Numbered from the stretch's first letter, positions 50,879 to 59,877 are shown. The stretch: 64,000 nt of DNA from an uncultured Celeribacter sp. (GCF_963675965.1 NZ_OY780935.1:1124001-1188000); one strand, 5' to 3'. Notes: generated from the sequence alone by a model not told the origin. Made by a program: numbers and translations.

Positions 50879-52081
50879 AGCAAGCCCCAGAATGCCCACG
50901 ACCCGCGCGACTTCGGTCAGATTGGTCACGCTGCTGTCATAGCAGGCGATCGCATCTCCGGGCAGAAGATAGGGGTCATAGTCGTCCCGGTCGGCACGTT
51001 GGCGCATCTCTTCGACCGGGCGTTCCATCACCAGAGACACATCACTCAGGGGATTTCGCGAGAACAGCGCAGCAGAGCGCGCAGCACTGGTCGCCCGCGC
51101 GCCACCGACGCAATTGGCATCCACAACAGCCTGCATGTAGCGCGTGCCATAGGGCACCTGGCGCACGGTCTCTCCGATGGCAGATGGCGCGTTGCCTGTC
51201 GCAGGCTGGGTCAGGTTCGACAGATAGAGCGAAATGCCCGGCGGGCTGATTGGACTGGGCACCATCAGATCGTCCTGAAAACACAGGCGAGAGGGCACAT
51301 GAACCTCATCTCCGGAAATCAGCACAACATCATTCGCATCATGCCCGCTGATCATGCCGCGCAGATCAATCGTGTAATTGCGCCCGTTACGCGTCAGCCG
51401 CACGGCAGACAGGTCCGCATCCGGGCGCACACCGCCAGCGTTGCGCAACGCCACAGACAGGTTGCGGGCTTCTGTCGAGGCGCCCAGCGCCTGTTGGCGT
51501 AGGCTGTCGACCTGATCGCCCGGCACGCCGCCGATGTCATGGGCATGGGATTCAAACACCGCGCCGGACACCGCGACCCGCGCAGGCGCGTAATCCTTGA
51601 CCAACAGCGACACCCGCGGGGCCTCGCCGTAAAATTCCGCCGCCACGAGGGCCGATTTGAGATCCGCAGCGACTGCCTCCGGACTGCGCCCTTCCGCCCG
51701 AATCGGCGACAAAAACGGCACTTTCAGCGTGCCATCGCGGGAAATCACGTAATCGCCAGTGAAGACCTCATCCTCGGTCAGGCGCAGAGCAACGAGGTCG
51801 CCCCGCGACAGCATTTCCCCCGACAGCGCCGCAGCGACCGGCGCTGCATATTTGCCCGCCTGCTCGTCGCCCCCCGCGTAGGGGCGGCACCGGGCACTGT
51901 TCATGGTTTTCGAGTGCAGATAGGGCGGATCGCTTTTCGCATCGAAGGCGCGATATTGCGCCTGATACCCTTCGCCACGCGACACAGGCTCAAGATTTCT
52001 GGCCTCCTGCGTGGCCGTACACCCGGCCAACCCGGCCACGGCGAGCGCGCTGACGATAAGGGATATCGGACGGTCGGACAC
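50864..52081 (-). CDS. Polysaccharide export lipoprotein (Wza/GumB-like)
   Basis: A 405-residue outer-membrane export protein. With the GTG at 52081 (AGGAG seven bases upstream) the signal peptide ends in the lipobox LAGC, making Cys21 the lipidated residue; an in-frame ATG at 52114 precedes this ribosome site. The polysaccharide-export domain starts near LSRGDLVALRLTEDEVFTGD and IRAEGRSPEAVAADLKSALV, followed by SLBB-like repeats (VAVSGAVFESHAHDIGGVPG, PYLLPGDAIACYD). It would form the channel completing Wzx/Wzy export. Its promoter shares the dyad at 52191-52206 with the divergent flippase operon. Confidence 0.87.
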   Translation of the reverse strand: MSDRPISLIVSALAVAGLAGCTATQEARNLEPVSRGEGYQAQYRAFDAKSDPPYLHSKTMNSARCRPYAGGDEQAGKYAAPVAAALSGEMLSRGDLVALRLTEDEVFTGDYVISRDGTLKVPFLSPIRAEGRSPEAVAADLKSALVAAEFYGEAPRVSLLVKDYAPARVAVSGAVFESHAHDIGGVPGDQVDSLRQQALGASTEARNLSVALRNAGGVRPDADLSAVRLTRNGRNYTIDLRGMISGHDANDVVLISGDEVHVPSRLCFQDDLMVPSPISPPGISLYLSNLTQPATGNAPSAIGETVRQVPYGTRYMQAVVDANCVGGARATSAARSAALFSRNPLSDVSLVMERPVEEMRQRADRDDYDPYLLPGDAIACYDSSVTNLTEVARVVGILGLASLID

Positions 52082-52190
52082 GGGCGGGCTCCTGCTCCTG
52101 ATCCGGGGGCGCATCCCCCGCGACTTTTCTACCTATGAGAGTAACGCGACCTTGGAATTTATGTCCAGCGTCACGAAGGCAGTGCACCGG

Positions 52191-52206
52191 CTATCCCAAT
52201 GGATAG
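52191..52206. promoter_or_regulatory. EPS-cluster motif, site D (exact palindrome)
   Basis: CTATCC-CAAT-GGATAG, flanked by G and C to give seven-base arms. It lies 110 bases upstream of the export gene start and 106 bases upstream of the flippase ATG, almost midway between the two divergent units. The spacer differs from site C while both arms are identical, as expected of a protein-binding site. Confidence 0.7.
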
Positions 52207-52311
52207 CGGCCTGCCCGCTTGTCCCACCGGGCTGTCCCTAGGTGCGCGCGACCGGTGAAAAAAGAACGTCTAACAAAGAGATAGACGAACTCACCTATAC
52301 CGGAGACACCG

Positions 52312-53559
52312 ATGACACGGCTGGACCACATGCCCCCATTCCTAAAGCCCCTTCTGGCATATTGCATGTCAGAAGCTGCGGCCAAAGGATCGCGTTTGCT
52401 GGTCGTGGTGTCGGTTGCCCGCAGCATGGAGGTCGAAGCCATCGGCCTGGCTGCGGCCGCGCTGGCTGCGTCGGATATTGTCAAGTCCCTGAGTGAGAAC
52501 GGCGTTGGCCAGCGCATCATTTCCGCACCGCAAGAGGCACTCGACGCCACCTGCAAGACCGCACACCGCATTTTCTGGCTCTGGTGCGGAAGCCTCTTCG
52601 CCCTGCAACTTCTGATCGGGGCCGCCATTTGGGCCGTCACCGGCGACCTGCTGATCTGGGCCCTGATCGCCATTCTGGCCGGGGAATATCTGTTCATGCC
52701 CGCAGGTCTGGTGCAGGCCGCACTGGCGATGCGGGCGGGCAAGATGCAACAGACCGCCGCCATCGCCGGTGGTCAGGTTGTGGCTTCCAACGTCATGGCG
52801 GCCCTTCTGGCCACAGCCATCGCCAGCCCTCTGGCGCTGGTCCTGCCGCGTCTGCTGTCTGCGCCGATCTGGCTGATCGCCATGCGCCGTCTGCACCCAT
52901 GGTCCCACCGTGCTTTGCGCGCCGGGCAGCGCCCCGCCCCCTTGCGCCCCTTCCTGCGCTATGGCGCGGCCGTGCTGGGGGTGGAAGTGGTCAAGGCGCT
53001 GCGCCTGCAGGCCGACAAACTGGTCATCGGTGTTCTGATGGGGGCCGAGGTTCTGGGCCTCTACTTCATGGCCTTCAACGCCGGTCTGGGGCTGGCCACC
53101 TCGTTTTCCAATGCCTTTGCCACCGCGCTGTTCCCGCATCTATGCACCGCCCGCGACCGCGCGGCAGCCCTGCGCCAGGCGCTGTTTCTCAGCGTCGGCA
53201 TCATCACCCCGCTGGTCGTGCTGCAGGCCCTTGCCGCGCCCTATTACGTGCCGGTTCTCTTCGGGGCGGGATGGGACGGCATTGCCGAGATCGTGTCCCT
53301 GCTCTGTCTGGCCGCAATCCCCGGCGTGATCTGGTCGGGGGCCGCACAATGGCTGCGCAGCCACGACCGCCCACAAACTGAATTGCGCGCCACGGTTCTG
53401 ATGACCGTCGCGCTGATCGGCACCACCGCGCTGCTGACCCCCTACGGGCTGAAAGCCATCGCCATCGGATATCTCTGCGTGGCCACGGCAACCCAGCTTC
53501 TCTCTGCTCTTCCGGCGCTGGCGCCCGCCTTCCGCGCCCCTCTTGAAAAGGCCATCTGA
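52312..53559 (+). CDS. Wzx-type polysaccharide flippase
   Basis: A 415-residue membrane protein of the MATE/Wzx-like polysaccharide synthesis family, with about twelve hydrophobic segments and the typical pattern of paired helices (GVEVVKALRLQADKLVIGVL, LGLYFMAFNAGLGLATSFSN). It should flip the lipid-linked repeat unit across the inner membrane. GGAG is eight bases before the ATG. First gene of an operon with three glycosyltransferases. Confidence 0.85.
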   Translation: MTRLDHMPPFLKPLLAYCMSEAAAKGSRLLVVVSVARSMEVEAIGLAAAALAASDIVKSLSENGVGQRIISAPQEALDATCKTAHRIFWLWCGSLFALQLLIGAAIWAVTGDLLIWALIAILAGEYLFMPAGLVQAALAMRAGKMQQTAAIAGGQVVASNVMAALLATAIASPLALVLPRLLSAPIWLIAMRRLHPWSHRALRAGQRPAPLRPFLRYGAAVLGVEVVKALRLQADKLVIGVLMGAEVLGLYFMAFNAGLGLATSFSNAFATALFPHLCTARDRAAALRQALFLSVGIITPLVVLQALAAPYYVPVLFGAGWDGIAEIVSLLCLAAIPGVIWSGAAQWLRSHDRPQTELRATVLMTVALIGTTALLTPYGLKAIAIGYLCVATATQLLSALPALAPAFRAPLEKAI

Positions 53560-53560
53560 C

Positions 53561-54475
53561 ATGCCGCGTTTTTCCATCATTATCCCGACTTTCAACGCCG
53601 TCGACACGCTGATCGAAACGATCCAGAGCCTGCAGGCACAAAGCTTTGCCGATTGGGAAGCCTTCATCATCGACGATGGCTCCAGCGACGAAACCGTATT
53701 TCTGGCCGATGCCGCCGCGCATTTTGACCGCCGCATCCGCGTTCTGCCCAATATCCGCAAGGGTCCCAGCGCCGCTCGCAACTTTGGCGCCACCATCGCG
53801 ACGGGCGACATTCTGGCCTTTTGCGACGCAGACGATCTGTGGGTGCCTGAAAAGCTCGAGGTGCTGGATCGGGTGTTCCGTGACACCAGCATTGATGCCT
53901 GCTTTGCCCAGGTCGGTTTTTTCGACCGGCAGCTGCACCGCAGCCTGTCGACCGTGCCCGAAGGCGATCTGACGGTGCCCATGCTGCTGGGCGAAAACCC
54001 GGTTTGCACCATGTCCAATATCGCCGTGCGCAATTCGGTTTTCGAGGCCACTGCCGGTTTTGATATGAAGCTGGTCCACAACGAAGATCTGGAATGGCTG
54101 ATCCGGCTGGTCGGCTCCGGTCATCGTGTGGTCGGCCTGCAACACACATTGGTCTATTATCGCACCTCTGTCACCGGTCTGTCGGCAGACATCGGCGCCA
54201 TGCGGCAAGGCCGGCGCGCCGCACTGAACACCGCCCGCTGTTTCGGTTACACGGCAACCCCGCAGGACGAAGCGGTTTTCCTGCGCTACCTTGCCCGGCG
54301 CGCCTTGCGTACCGATGCCCCGGCCCTTCAGACCCTGATGCTGGCGCGTGACGGCTTGCGCACATCCCTGTCCGGCTGGTTTTCCCCTGCGAACCGTGGT
54401 GCGCAGACGCTGATCGCAGCGCTGGTTGCCCCGCTGATCCCCGCCCGGCTGCGTCACGCCCTGTTCTGCAGCTAA
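53561..54475 (+). CDS. GT2-family glycosyltransferase
   Basis: A 304-residue GT-A fold glycosyltransferase: FSIIIPTFNAVDTLIETIQS at the N-terminus, IIDDGSSDETV, GPSAARNFGA and the metal-binding CDADDLW. It adds one sugar of the repeat unit at the cytoplasmic membrane face; donor and acceptor cannot be predicted. It starts one base after the flippase stop. It resembles the next gene closely, suggesting duplication and divergence. Confidence 0.9.
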   Translation: MPRFSIIIPTFNAVDTLIETIQSLQAQSFADWEAFIIDDGSSDETVFLADAAAHFDRRIRVLPNIRKGPSAARNFGATIATGDILAFCDADDLWVPEKLEVLDRVFRDTSIDACFAQVGFFDRQLHRSLSTVPEGDLTVPMLLGENPVCTMSNIAVRNSVFEATAGFDMKLVHNEDLEWLIRLVGSGHRVVGLQHTLVYYRTSVTGLSADIGAMRQGRRAALNTARCFGYTATPQDEAVFLRYLARRALRTDAPALQTLMLARDGLRTSLSGWFSPANRGAQTLIAALVAPLIPARLRHALFCS

Positions 54476-54500
54476 TCATACCACACGAGGAGCCTCCCCC

Positions 54501-55484
54501 ATGCCCATCGCCTCCCTCATCGTTCCGGCGTACAATGTCACCTCAACCCTGCGTGAGACGCTGGACAGCCTGACCAGACAGAGCTTTCGTGATCTTGAGA
54601 TCATCGTGGTTGACGACGGATCTTCCGACGGTTCCGGAGATATGGCCGCAGCCTATGGTGACCCGCGCATCCGGGTGATCCATCAGCGCAACCGTGGTCT
54701 TGCGGGCGCGCGCAACAGTGGCATCCATGCCGCCCGCGGAGTGTTCATCGGATTTTGCGATGCTGACGACCTCTGGCGCCCGACGAAGCTTGCCGCGCAC
54801 CTCGCGCATTTTGCCGAAGACCCAAGCCTTGGGCTGAGCTACTCGGGTTCGGAACTCATCGATCCGGCGAGCAGATCACTGGGCCTGTTCCAGACCCCGC
54901 GGCTGTCCCATGTCAGCGCCGCGCATGTTTTCAAACGCAACCCCGTCGGCAACGGGTCAGCGGCCATGTTCCGCCGCGAGGCTCTGAACACCCTTGCCTG
55001 GCGGCCCTATGGAGAAAACGAACGCGACTGGTGGTTCGATGAAACCTTCCGCCAGTCGGAAGACATCGAATGCTGGCTGCGCTTCGCCCTGACGACGGAT
55101 TGGCGCATCGGCGGCGTGCCCGGCGCGCTGACACGCTATCGCATCGTGCCCAACGGGCTGTCTGCAGGCACCAACAAGCAACTGCAGGCCTGGGAAAGAA
55201 TGGTGAGCAAACTGTCGGCCATCGCGCCGGAATTCTTTCAGCGCCATGCCCCCGCCGCCCGCGCCTATCAGCACCGCTATCTTGCCCGCCGCGCCATCAG
55301 TGCCGGCGATGCCAAAGCCGCGCACGACCACTGGCGGCTATCGTTGATCGCATCCAAAAGACCCCTGATCGAAGAACCCGTCAAAACGCTGTCCACAGCC
55401 GCCGCCGTTCAGGCGCTGACGCTTCTGGGTCCTGCCACCATTGCCGCACTCATGCGCCGCAATGCCCCCAAAACCACGTCCTGA
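54501..55484 (+). CDS. GT2-family glycosyltransferase
   Basis: A 327-residue GT2 enzyme with ASLIVPAYNVTSTLRETLDS, IVVDDGSSDGSGD, NRGLAGARNSGI and the DxD-type FCDADDLWRP. It shares architecture with the preceding gene. AGGAG lies eight bases before the ATG. Substrate unknown; a role in the same repeat unit is inferred from the operon. Confidence 0.9.
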   Translation: MPIASLIVPAYNVTSTLRETLDSLTRQSFRDLEIIVVDDGSSDGSGDMAAAYGDPRIRVIHQRNRGLAGARNSGIHAARGVFIGFCDADDLWRPTKLAAHLAHFAEDPSLGLSYSGSELIDPASRSLGLFQTPRLSHVSAAHVFKRNPVGNGSAAMFRREALNTLAWRPYGENERDWWFDETFRQSEDIECWLRFALTTDWRIGGVPGALTRYRIVPNGLSAGTNKQLQAWERMVSKLSAIAPEFFQRHAPAARAYQHRYLARRAISAGDAKAAHDHWRLSLIASKRPLIEEPVKTLSTAAAVQALTLLGPATIAALMRRNAPKTTS

Positions 55485-55506
55485 GATCCAGAAACGGAGC
55501 CGTACC

Positions 55507-56511
55507 ATGATCCGCATTGCCCATCTTGTTGACGACCAAAACCCCGGCGGCGTCACCCGCTATCTCGATTTCATCGCCCATCACCCCGCCATGCGCGACG
55601 TCGCGCAACATGATATCATTCCGGTGTCACGCGCGCATCCGGGGCGGGTAAAAACCGACGCCGATCTGATCGTGTCGCATCTGACGATCACCTGGCGCGG
55701 CCTGCCGGGACTGATGGCCCTGCGCGCCCGGTATCCCAACACGCCCCTGGTGCATGTGGAACACAGCTATTGCAAAGGTTTCATTGCCCCGAACGTACGG
55801 CATCACCGCCGGTTTTTCACCCTGCTACGCACGGCTTATGCATTGTTTGAAAGTGTCGTCGCGGTCAGCCAGACGCAATCGCAGTGGCTGGCCCGCCACG
55901 GGCTGGTCACGCCAGAGGCGCTCTACGTCATTTCCCCCTGCGTGCCGCTGGCCCCCTTCACCGCGCTCAACGCGCCCGCAACTCCACCCCGCCGGATCGC
56001 CGCCATCGGTCGGCTGGATCGGCAAAAAGGGTTCGATCTGCTGATCACCGCCTTTCGCAACCTGCCGCAGGAAGACCTGACCCTCGATCTCTATGGCGAC
56101 GGCCCCGAGCGAGAGTTTCTGGAGCGGTTGGCCCAAAGCGACCCCCGCATCCGTTTCCATGGCCATGTCGCCCCGGAGACGGCGCTGGCGCGCTGTGATG
56201 CCGTCGCAATGCCCTCGCGCTGGGAGCCCTATGGGCTGGTGGCACTGGAGGCGCAGGCTGCCGGGCGGCAAGTCCTGCTGTCCAACACCGACGGTCTGCG
56301 CGATCAGGCCGCGCGCGGGCTTCATCTGGTCTGCGAACCCACCGAGGCCGCCTGGACACGCGCGCTTTTGGAGTTGAGCCGGGGCGAGATCGCAGCGCCC
56401 CACCGCATATCCACTGCGCCCGAGGTCCACTGCGCAGAGGCCTGGAAGCTGTTGATTGACTGGCTGTGCCCGCAGTCGCAGCCCGGCACCTCAGATATGG
56501 TGGTGGCATGA
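55507..56511 (+). CDS. GT4-family glycosyltransferase
   Basis: A 334-residue GT-B glycosyltransferase: HLVDDQNPGGVTRYLDF near the N-terminus, AIGRLDRQKGFDLLITAF at the start of the C-terminal lobe, the GDGPERE segment and the nucleotide-binding MPSRWEPYGLVALEAQAAGR with its EX7E-like glutamates. The ATG at 55507 follows GGAG by seven bases; a longer frame overlaps the previous gene. Last clear gene of the polysaccharide cluster. Confidence 0.9.
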   Translation: MIRIAHLVDDQNPGGVTRYLDFIAHHPAMRDVAQHDIIPVSRAHPGRVKTDADLIVSHLTITWRGLPGLMALRARYPNTPLVHVEHSYCKGFIAPNVRHHRRFFTLLRTAYALFESVVAVSQTQSQWLARHGLVTPEALYVISPCVPLAPFTALNAPATPPRRIAAIGRLDRQKGFDLLITAFRNLPQEDLTLDLYGDGPEREFLERLAQSDPRIRFHGHVAPETALARCDAVAMPSRWEPYGLVALEAQAAGRQVLLSNTDGLRDQAARGLHLVCEPTEAAWTRALLELSRGEIAAPHRISTAPEVHCAEAWKLLIDWLCPQSQPGTSDMVVA

Positions 56512-56626
56512 AACAGGTCTTGGCCCCGCGCCTTCTCGCCACGACAAGCGGGCATCTGATGCAGGCACAGCCATTGCACATGCCGACAGCTCTGCGTTAA
56601 CTGATCAAAAGGGAGGCCCTCAGACC

Positions 56627-57022
56627 ATGCTGAAAAATTACAAGGACCTGCTCGCGGCGGCCCACGCCAAGATCGAAACCATCCCGACCGAGGCCGCGAT
56701 CCGGCTGCTGCAGGACGACTCCGTGGTCTTCGTCGACATTCGCGACCGCCGCGAACTGGAACGCGAAGGACGTATCCCCGGCGCCTTTCATTGTCCACGC
56801 GGCATGCTGGAATTCTGGATCGACCCCGAAAGCCCCTACCACCGCGAAATCTTCGCAGAGGGCAAGAAATACGTCTTTTATTGCGCATCGGCCTGGCGGT
56901 CCGCACTTGCGACCCAGACGGCCATGGACATGGGATTGGAGCCGGTGGCACATATCGCCGGGGGCTTTACCGCATGGCGCACGAACGGTGGCCCGGTTGA
57001 GGTACTGAAGAAGAAATACTGA
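56627..57022 (+). CDS. Rhodanese-domain protein
   Basis: A 131-residue single rhodanese domain. The active-site loop YCASAWRSALAT carries the catalytic cysteine, and VVFVDIRDRRELEREGRIPG is the usual N-terminal signature. Cytoplasmic. Possible roles are sulfur transfer or cyanide/thiosulfate handling; the native acceptor is unknown. GGGAGG lies ten bases before the ATG. It stands apart from the polysaccharide operon by a 115-base gap. Confidence 0.9.
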   Translation: MLKNYKDLLAAAHAKIETIPTEAAIRLLQDDSVVFVDIRDRRELEREGRIPGAFHCPRGMLEFWIDPESPYHREIFAEGKKYVFYCASAWRSALATQTAMDMGLEPVAHIAGGFTAWRTNGGPVEVLKKKY

Positions 57023-57054
57023 CCGGGTCGAGCGTGATACCGGGGCGTACAGGT

Positions 57055-57417
57055 TCACGCGGAAAGATCGGCCTGCTCCAGGTAGTGCCGTACCGCCTCT
57101 TGCACGTGGCGAAAACGATCCCCGCCGAGATGCTTACCCCCATACCAGCGAGTCACGACCACGATCTGCCCGGACTGCCCGGCACGTTCCAGCATGCGCA
57201 GGATCACCATGCCCGCCCCGCTTTCGCCATCGTCGTTTTTCAGCGGCGTGCCATCCGGCAGGATCACGCCCCAGCTGTTATGCGTAGCCTTGGCGAATTT
57301 CTTTTTCCGGCAAAGCGCCTTGAGAAAGGCCTTGGCCGCCGCTTCGCTGTCGCAGGCCCCGCCAGACACGGCATATTTCGACCCTCGGTCAGAGATGATC
57401 CCATCAAAAATCTGCAT
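57055..57417 (-). CDS. IMPACT/YigZ family (UPF0029) protein, single domain
   Basis: A 120-residue protein with the UPF0029 signature NDDGESGAGMVILRMLE and VVVTRWYGGKHLG. E. coli YigZ is about 200 residues with a second domain; this version has only the N-terminal fold, as in some alphaproteobacteria. Related eukaryotic IMPACT proteins affect translation control; the bacterial role is unclear. Convergent with the rhodanese gene. Confidence 0.85.
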   Translation of the reverse strand: MQIFDGIISDRGSKYAVSGGACDSEAAAKAFLKALCRKKKFAKATHNSWGVILPDGTPLKNDDGESGAGMVILRMLERAGQSGQIVVVTRWYGGKHLGGDRFRHVQEAVRHYLEQADLSA

Positions 57418-57578
57418 GCCGCGTTCCTAGCTGACAGGCCTGCAAAACGCCAGCCTCGGCACTGGCGCTGCACCGGCTTACGATCTTGAGATTTTTTGCA
57501 TGTCAGGGGTGTTTGATGGCGACGGATGTCCGCAACGACATCGTATAATATCCAGAACACATCCAAAGGGGCATAGCT

Positions 57579-58124
57579 ATGTCAACGTTACGCAAATTCG
57601 CCACTCCCCTGACCATCGGCAGTTTTTTCATTGTCGGGGTCACCGGAGTCTTATGGTATTTCCATATCGTCACCGACTTGGGGCGCTGGCTCCATGAGAT
57701 CATCGGTCTGGCAATGGTGATCATCGTGGCGCTGCACGTCATCCTCAACTGGCGTGCCTTCAAGACCTATTTCAAACGCCCCATCGCATTGGGGATCATC
57801 GCCGCCAGCCTTGTGCTGACGGGTGTGGCCTATATCAGCCTCGGATCGCAAACCTCCGGCAGGGGCGGCCCGCCGAATTTCGCTGCCTTTTCCGCATTTT
57901 CCGACGAAAGCCTGACGACGCTGGGACCGATCTTCGACACCACTGGCGAGATCCTCGTCACCCGGCTTGAGGACGCAGGCTATACCGATGTCACACCCCA
58001 AAGCACCATCGCGGATCTCGCGGGTTCGAATGCGCGCGCACAAATGTCGGCCTTTTCAGTTTTGGCAGCCGATGGCACGGGGCTCGGCGGACAGAGCCAA
58101 GGGGCGCGTACGCAGGCCCAGTGA
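57579..58124 (+). CDS. DUF4405 membrane protein
   Basis: A 181-residue protein with three membrane helices (about residues 12-30, 40-58 and 70-88) and histidines within or next to them (FHIVTDLGRWLHEIIGL, ALHVILNW), the pattern of DUF4405, which resembles di-haem cytochrome b561-type anchors. The soluble C-terminal half (about 95-181) is low in recognisable motifs. Function unknown; haem binding is plausible. A terminator follows. Confidence 0.75.
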   Translation: MSTLRKFATPLTIGSFFIVGVTGVLWYFHIVTDLGRWLHEIIGLAMVIIVALHVILNWRAFKTYFKRPIALGIIAASLVLTGVAYISLGSQTSGRGGPPNFAAFSAFSDESLTTLGPIFDTTGEILVTRLEDAGYTDVTPQSTIADLAGSNARAQMSAFSVLAADGTGLGGQSQGARTQAQ

Positions 58125-58154
58125 CGCCTGACACTTTTTAGGCACAGGATCAAA

Positions 58155-58176
58155 AAAGGGGCCGACTGGCCCCTTT
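58155..58176 (+). terminator. Rho-independent terminator after DUF4405 gene
   Basis: AAAGGGGCC (58155-58163) pairs with GGCCCCTTT (58168-58176) around a four-base loop, with an A run before and Ts within the arm. It lies 31 bases after the stop codon and could also serve the leftward DUF6455 gene that ends at 58225. Confidence 0.75.
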
Positions 58177-58224
58177 GTCATATCCGGCAATGCTCAGCAT
58201 AGACGCACGCCGCCAAGTGGCGGC

Positions 58225-58500
58225 TCAACTCATTTGATCCTGTAGCGCCCGTACATACTGCAGTTCGTGGCTGTTCAGGCAATAGTCTGGCGTGCTGTCC
58301 TGCGGTCCCTGATGGTTCAGAAGCCACATGATGCATTCGTCATGCTTGGTGCAATTGCCGCAGCGGGTGATCATGTCGTCCAGTTCACCGCGCGACAATT
58401 CGCCGGAACGGGCGGCACGTTCGACATCGGCGCCAAGACGCTCTGCCATGCCGTGCATCAGGCAGGCCGTGCCGGGACGGGGCAGCGTGTCACTCATCAT
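58225..58500 (-). CDS. DUF6455 cysteine-rich small protein (copy 1)
   Basis: A 91-residue protein with the DUF6455 layout: an N-terminal helical part, ELDDMITRCGNCTKHDECIM with a Cys-x2-Cys-x5-Cys set, and PDYCLN near the end. The cysteines suggest a metal or redox site; no function is known to me. GGAGAG precedes the ATG at 58500. It lies 43 bases after a paralogue with the same cysteine spacing and is probably co-transcribed with it. Confidence 0.78.
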   Translation of the reverse strand: MMSDTLPRPGTACLMHGMAERLGADVERAARSGELSRGELDDMITRCGNCTKHDECIMWLLNHQGPQDSTPDYCLNSHELQYVRALQDQMS

Positions 58501-58543
58501 ATCTGTCTCTCCTCTGTCGTGGGCGCGCTGAGACGCGCGCGCG

Positions 58544-58813
58544 TCACCCGGCGGCGAGGCGCTCCAGCTCCACTTTGTTGCGGCAATAGCCCGGCGCCTG
58601 ACGTGCAACAGTGCCCGCCTCTGCATGGGCATCCAGAAAACGGACGCAGAGCTCCGGCTGTGTGCAGCTCAGGCAACGATAAACGCGTTCGCGTTCTTCA
58701 CCCTCGGTGGGGGCACAGCCCCGCTGTGCCTGTTCGGCAAGATCAAGACCGAGCGTCTCTGCCATCCGGTCTACAAGTTCTGCATGCGTGTCGTATTTTC
58801 CAAAGCGGGTCAT
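58544..58813 (-). CDS. DUF6455 cysteine-rich small protein (copy 2)
   Basis: An 89-residue paralogue of the next gene, sharing the Cys-x2-Cys-x5-Cys set (YRCLSCTQPELCVRFLDAH) and the terminal GYCRNK. GGAGG lies five bases before the ATG at 58813. A perfect FNR-type box lies 70 bases upstream, so the pair is likely induced when oxygen is low. Function unknown. Confidence 0.78.
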   Translation of the reverse strand: MTRFGKYDTHAELVDRMAETLGLDLAEQAQRGCAPTEGEERERVYRCLSCTQPELCVRFLDAHAEAGTVARQAPGYCRNKVELERLAAG

Positions 58814-58864
58814 ACTGGCCTCCGATCCATGTGCGATGGGTCTTGCTGCGGCCAAAAGACCACA

Positions 58865-58896
58865 GGAGGGCAATCGCCCTCCTTGATCCGCATCAA
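58865..58896. promoter_or_regulatory. FNR-type box next to a GC hairpin
   Basis: TTGAT-CCGC-ATCAA at 58883-58896 is a perfect match to the FNR/FnrL consensus TTGAT-N4-ATCAA. Directly adjoining it is a seven-bp hairpin, GGAGGGC (58865-58871) with GCCCTCC (58876-58882), which on the minus strand follows the M48 gene and is followed by a short T-rich tract. The only gene placed to use the box is the leftward DUF6455 pair. Confidence 0.65.
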
Positions 58897-59010
58897 AGAC
58901 AGCCCAGAGGCGAGAGACTCATGAGACTTTCGCGGTTTTTGCCCATTTTCCCGGCATAAAATCGCATTCTGGGGCCCGAAATTGCGGCAAACCGCCAGAC
59001 AGCTGCCGCC

Positions 59011-59736
59011 TCAGAGGGATGCCATGGTGCGCCGAACGGTCTCCATCCGCTGTCCGTTGGCCGGGTGAGACCCCAGAAAACGGTCCCCCGGGTCAGGGAT
59101 TCGCGTGAAAAACGCCGCCCCATGCACCGGATTATACCCGGCGCGATAGGCAATCACCGTGCCCAGTTGATCGGCCTCCAGTTCATAGGATTTAGAATAG
59201 GTCCGGGCCCCGACAGACGCCCCGATATCCTGCGCCGTGCGCATGGTCGTGGCATCCCCGCCCAACGCGGCGACCAGAACCCCGCCCAGCAATGCGCCGG
59301 TGACAGCAGTCTGTTCCTTGCGCGCGATATGGCCGGAAATATGATGTGCCGCCTCATGCCCCATAATAAAGGCAAGCTCATCGCGGTTCTGCACATCGTT
59401 CAAAAGCGCAACCGTAAAGGTTAAAACCGGGCGCCCGGATTTGTCGAGCGACTGCCACGCGTTCGAGGGCGCGGAAGGATCACGTTCCACGACGATCTTG
59501 AAGTCGCAATTCGCATTCTGGGTCCGGGCTCGGCATTCGCGTTCCGCCACGGGCTCCACCCGTTGCACCACCGCTGTGAAATCCGCCACGCTGACATGCC
59601 CGCCTGACGCGGTGGGCGCGGTTTGCACCGGGGCCTGTGACGGCACCGTGCGCGTCACCGGACCGCTTGTCGTTTGCACGCAGCCCGCCAGAGCGCCCGC
59701 GGCCAGAACCAGACCAAGTTTCGTTGTTACCGACAT
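59011..59736 (-). CDS. M48-family metalloprotease lipoprotein
   Basis: A 241-residue exported zinc protease. The lipobox LAGC makes Cys19 the lipidated residue. The zinc motif is GHEAAHHISGH (His127, Glu128, His131) and the third ligand glutamate is in SYELEADQLG. Such proteases process or clear damaged envelope proteins (LoiP/BepA group). Length and motif set are normal. Followed by about 195 bases holding a hairpin and an FNR-type box. Confidence 0.9.
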   Translation of the reverse strand: MSVTTKLGLVLAAGALAGCVQTTSGPVTRTVPSQAPVQTAPTASGGHVSVADFTAVVQRVEPVAERECRARTQNANCDFKIVVERDPSAPSNAWQSLDKSGRPVLTFTVALLNDVQNRDELAFIMGHEAAHHISGHIARKEQTAVTGALLGGVLVAALGGDATTMRTAQDIGASVGARTYSKSYELEADQLGTVIAYRAGYNPVHGAAFFTRIPDPGDRFLGSHPANGQRMETVRRTMASL

Positions 59737-59877
59737 TTCCTATTGCTACCTTGCACTGTTTGGTTGCCATACCCTTGCCCCTGCAGGCCAAGATAGGCGC
59801 GACCGGGGGCGCAGACCAGAGGCACGCGGCGTCTTTTCCACGCTTGCTTTTGCACACCAAGGGTTTAGCATAATCCC

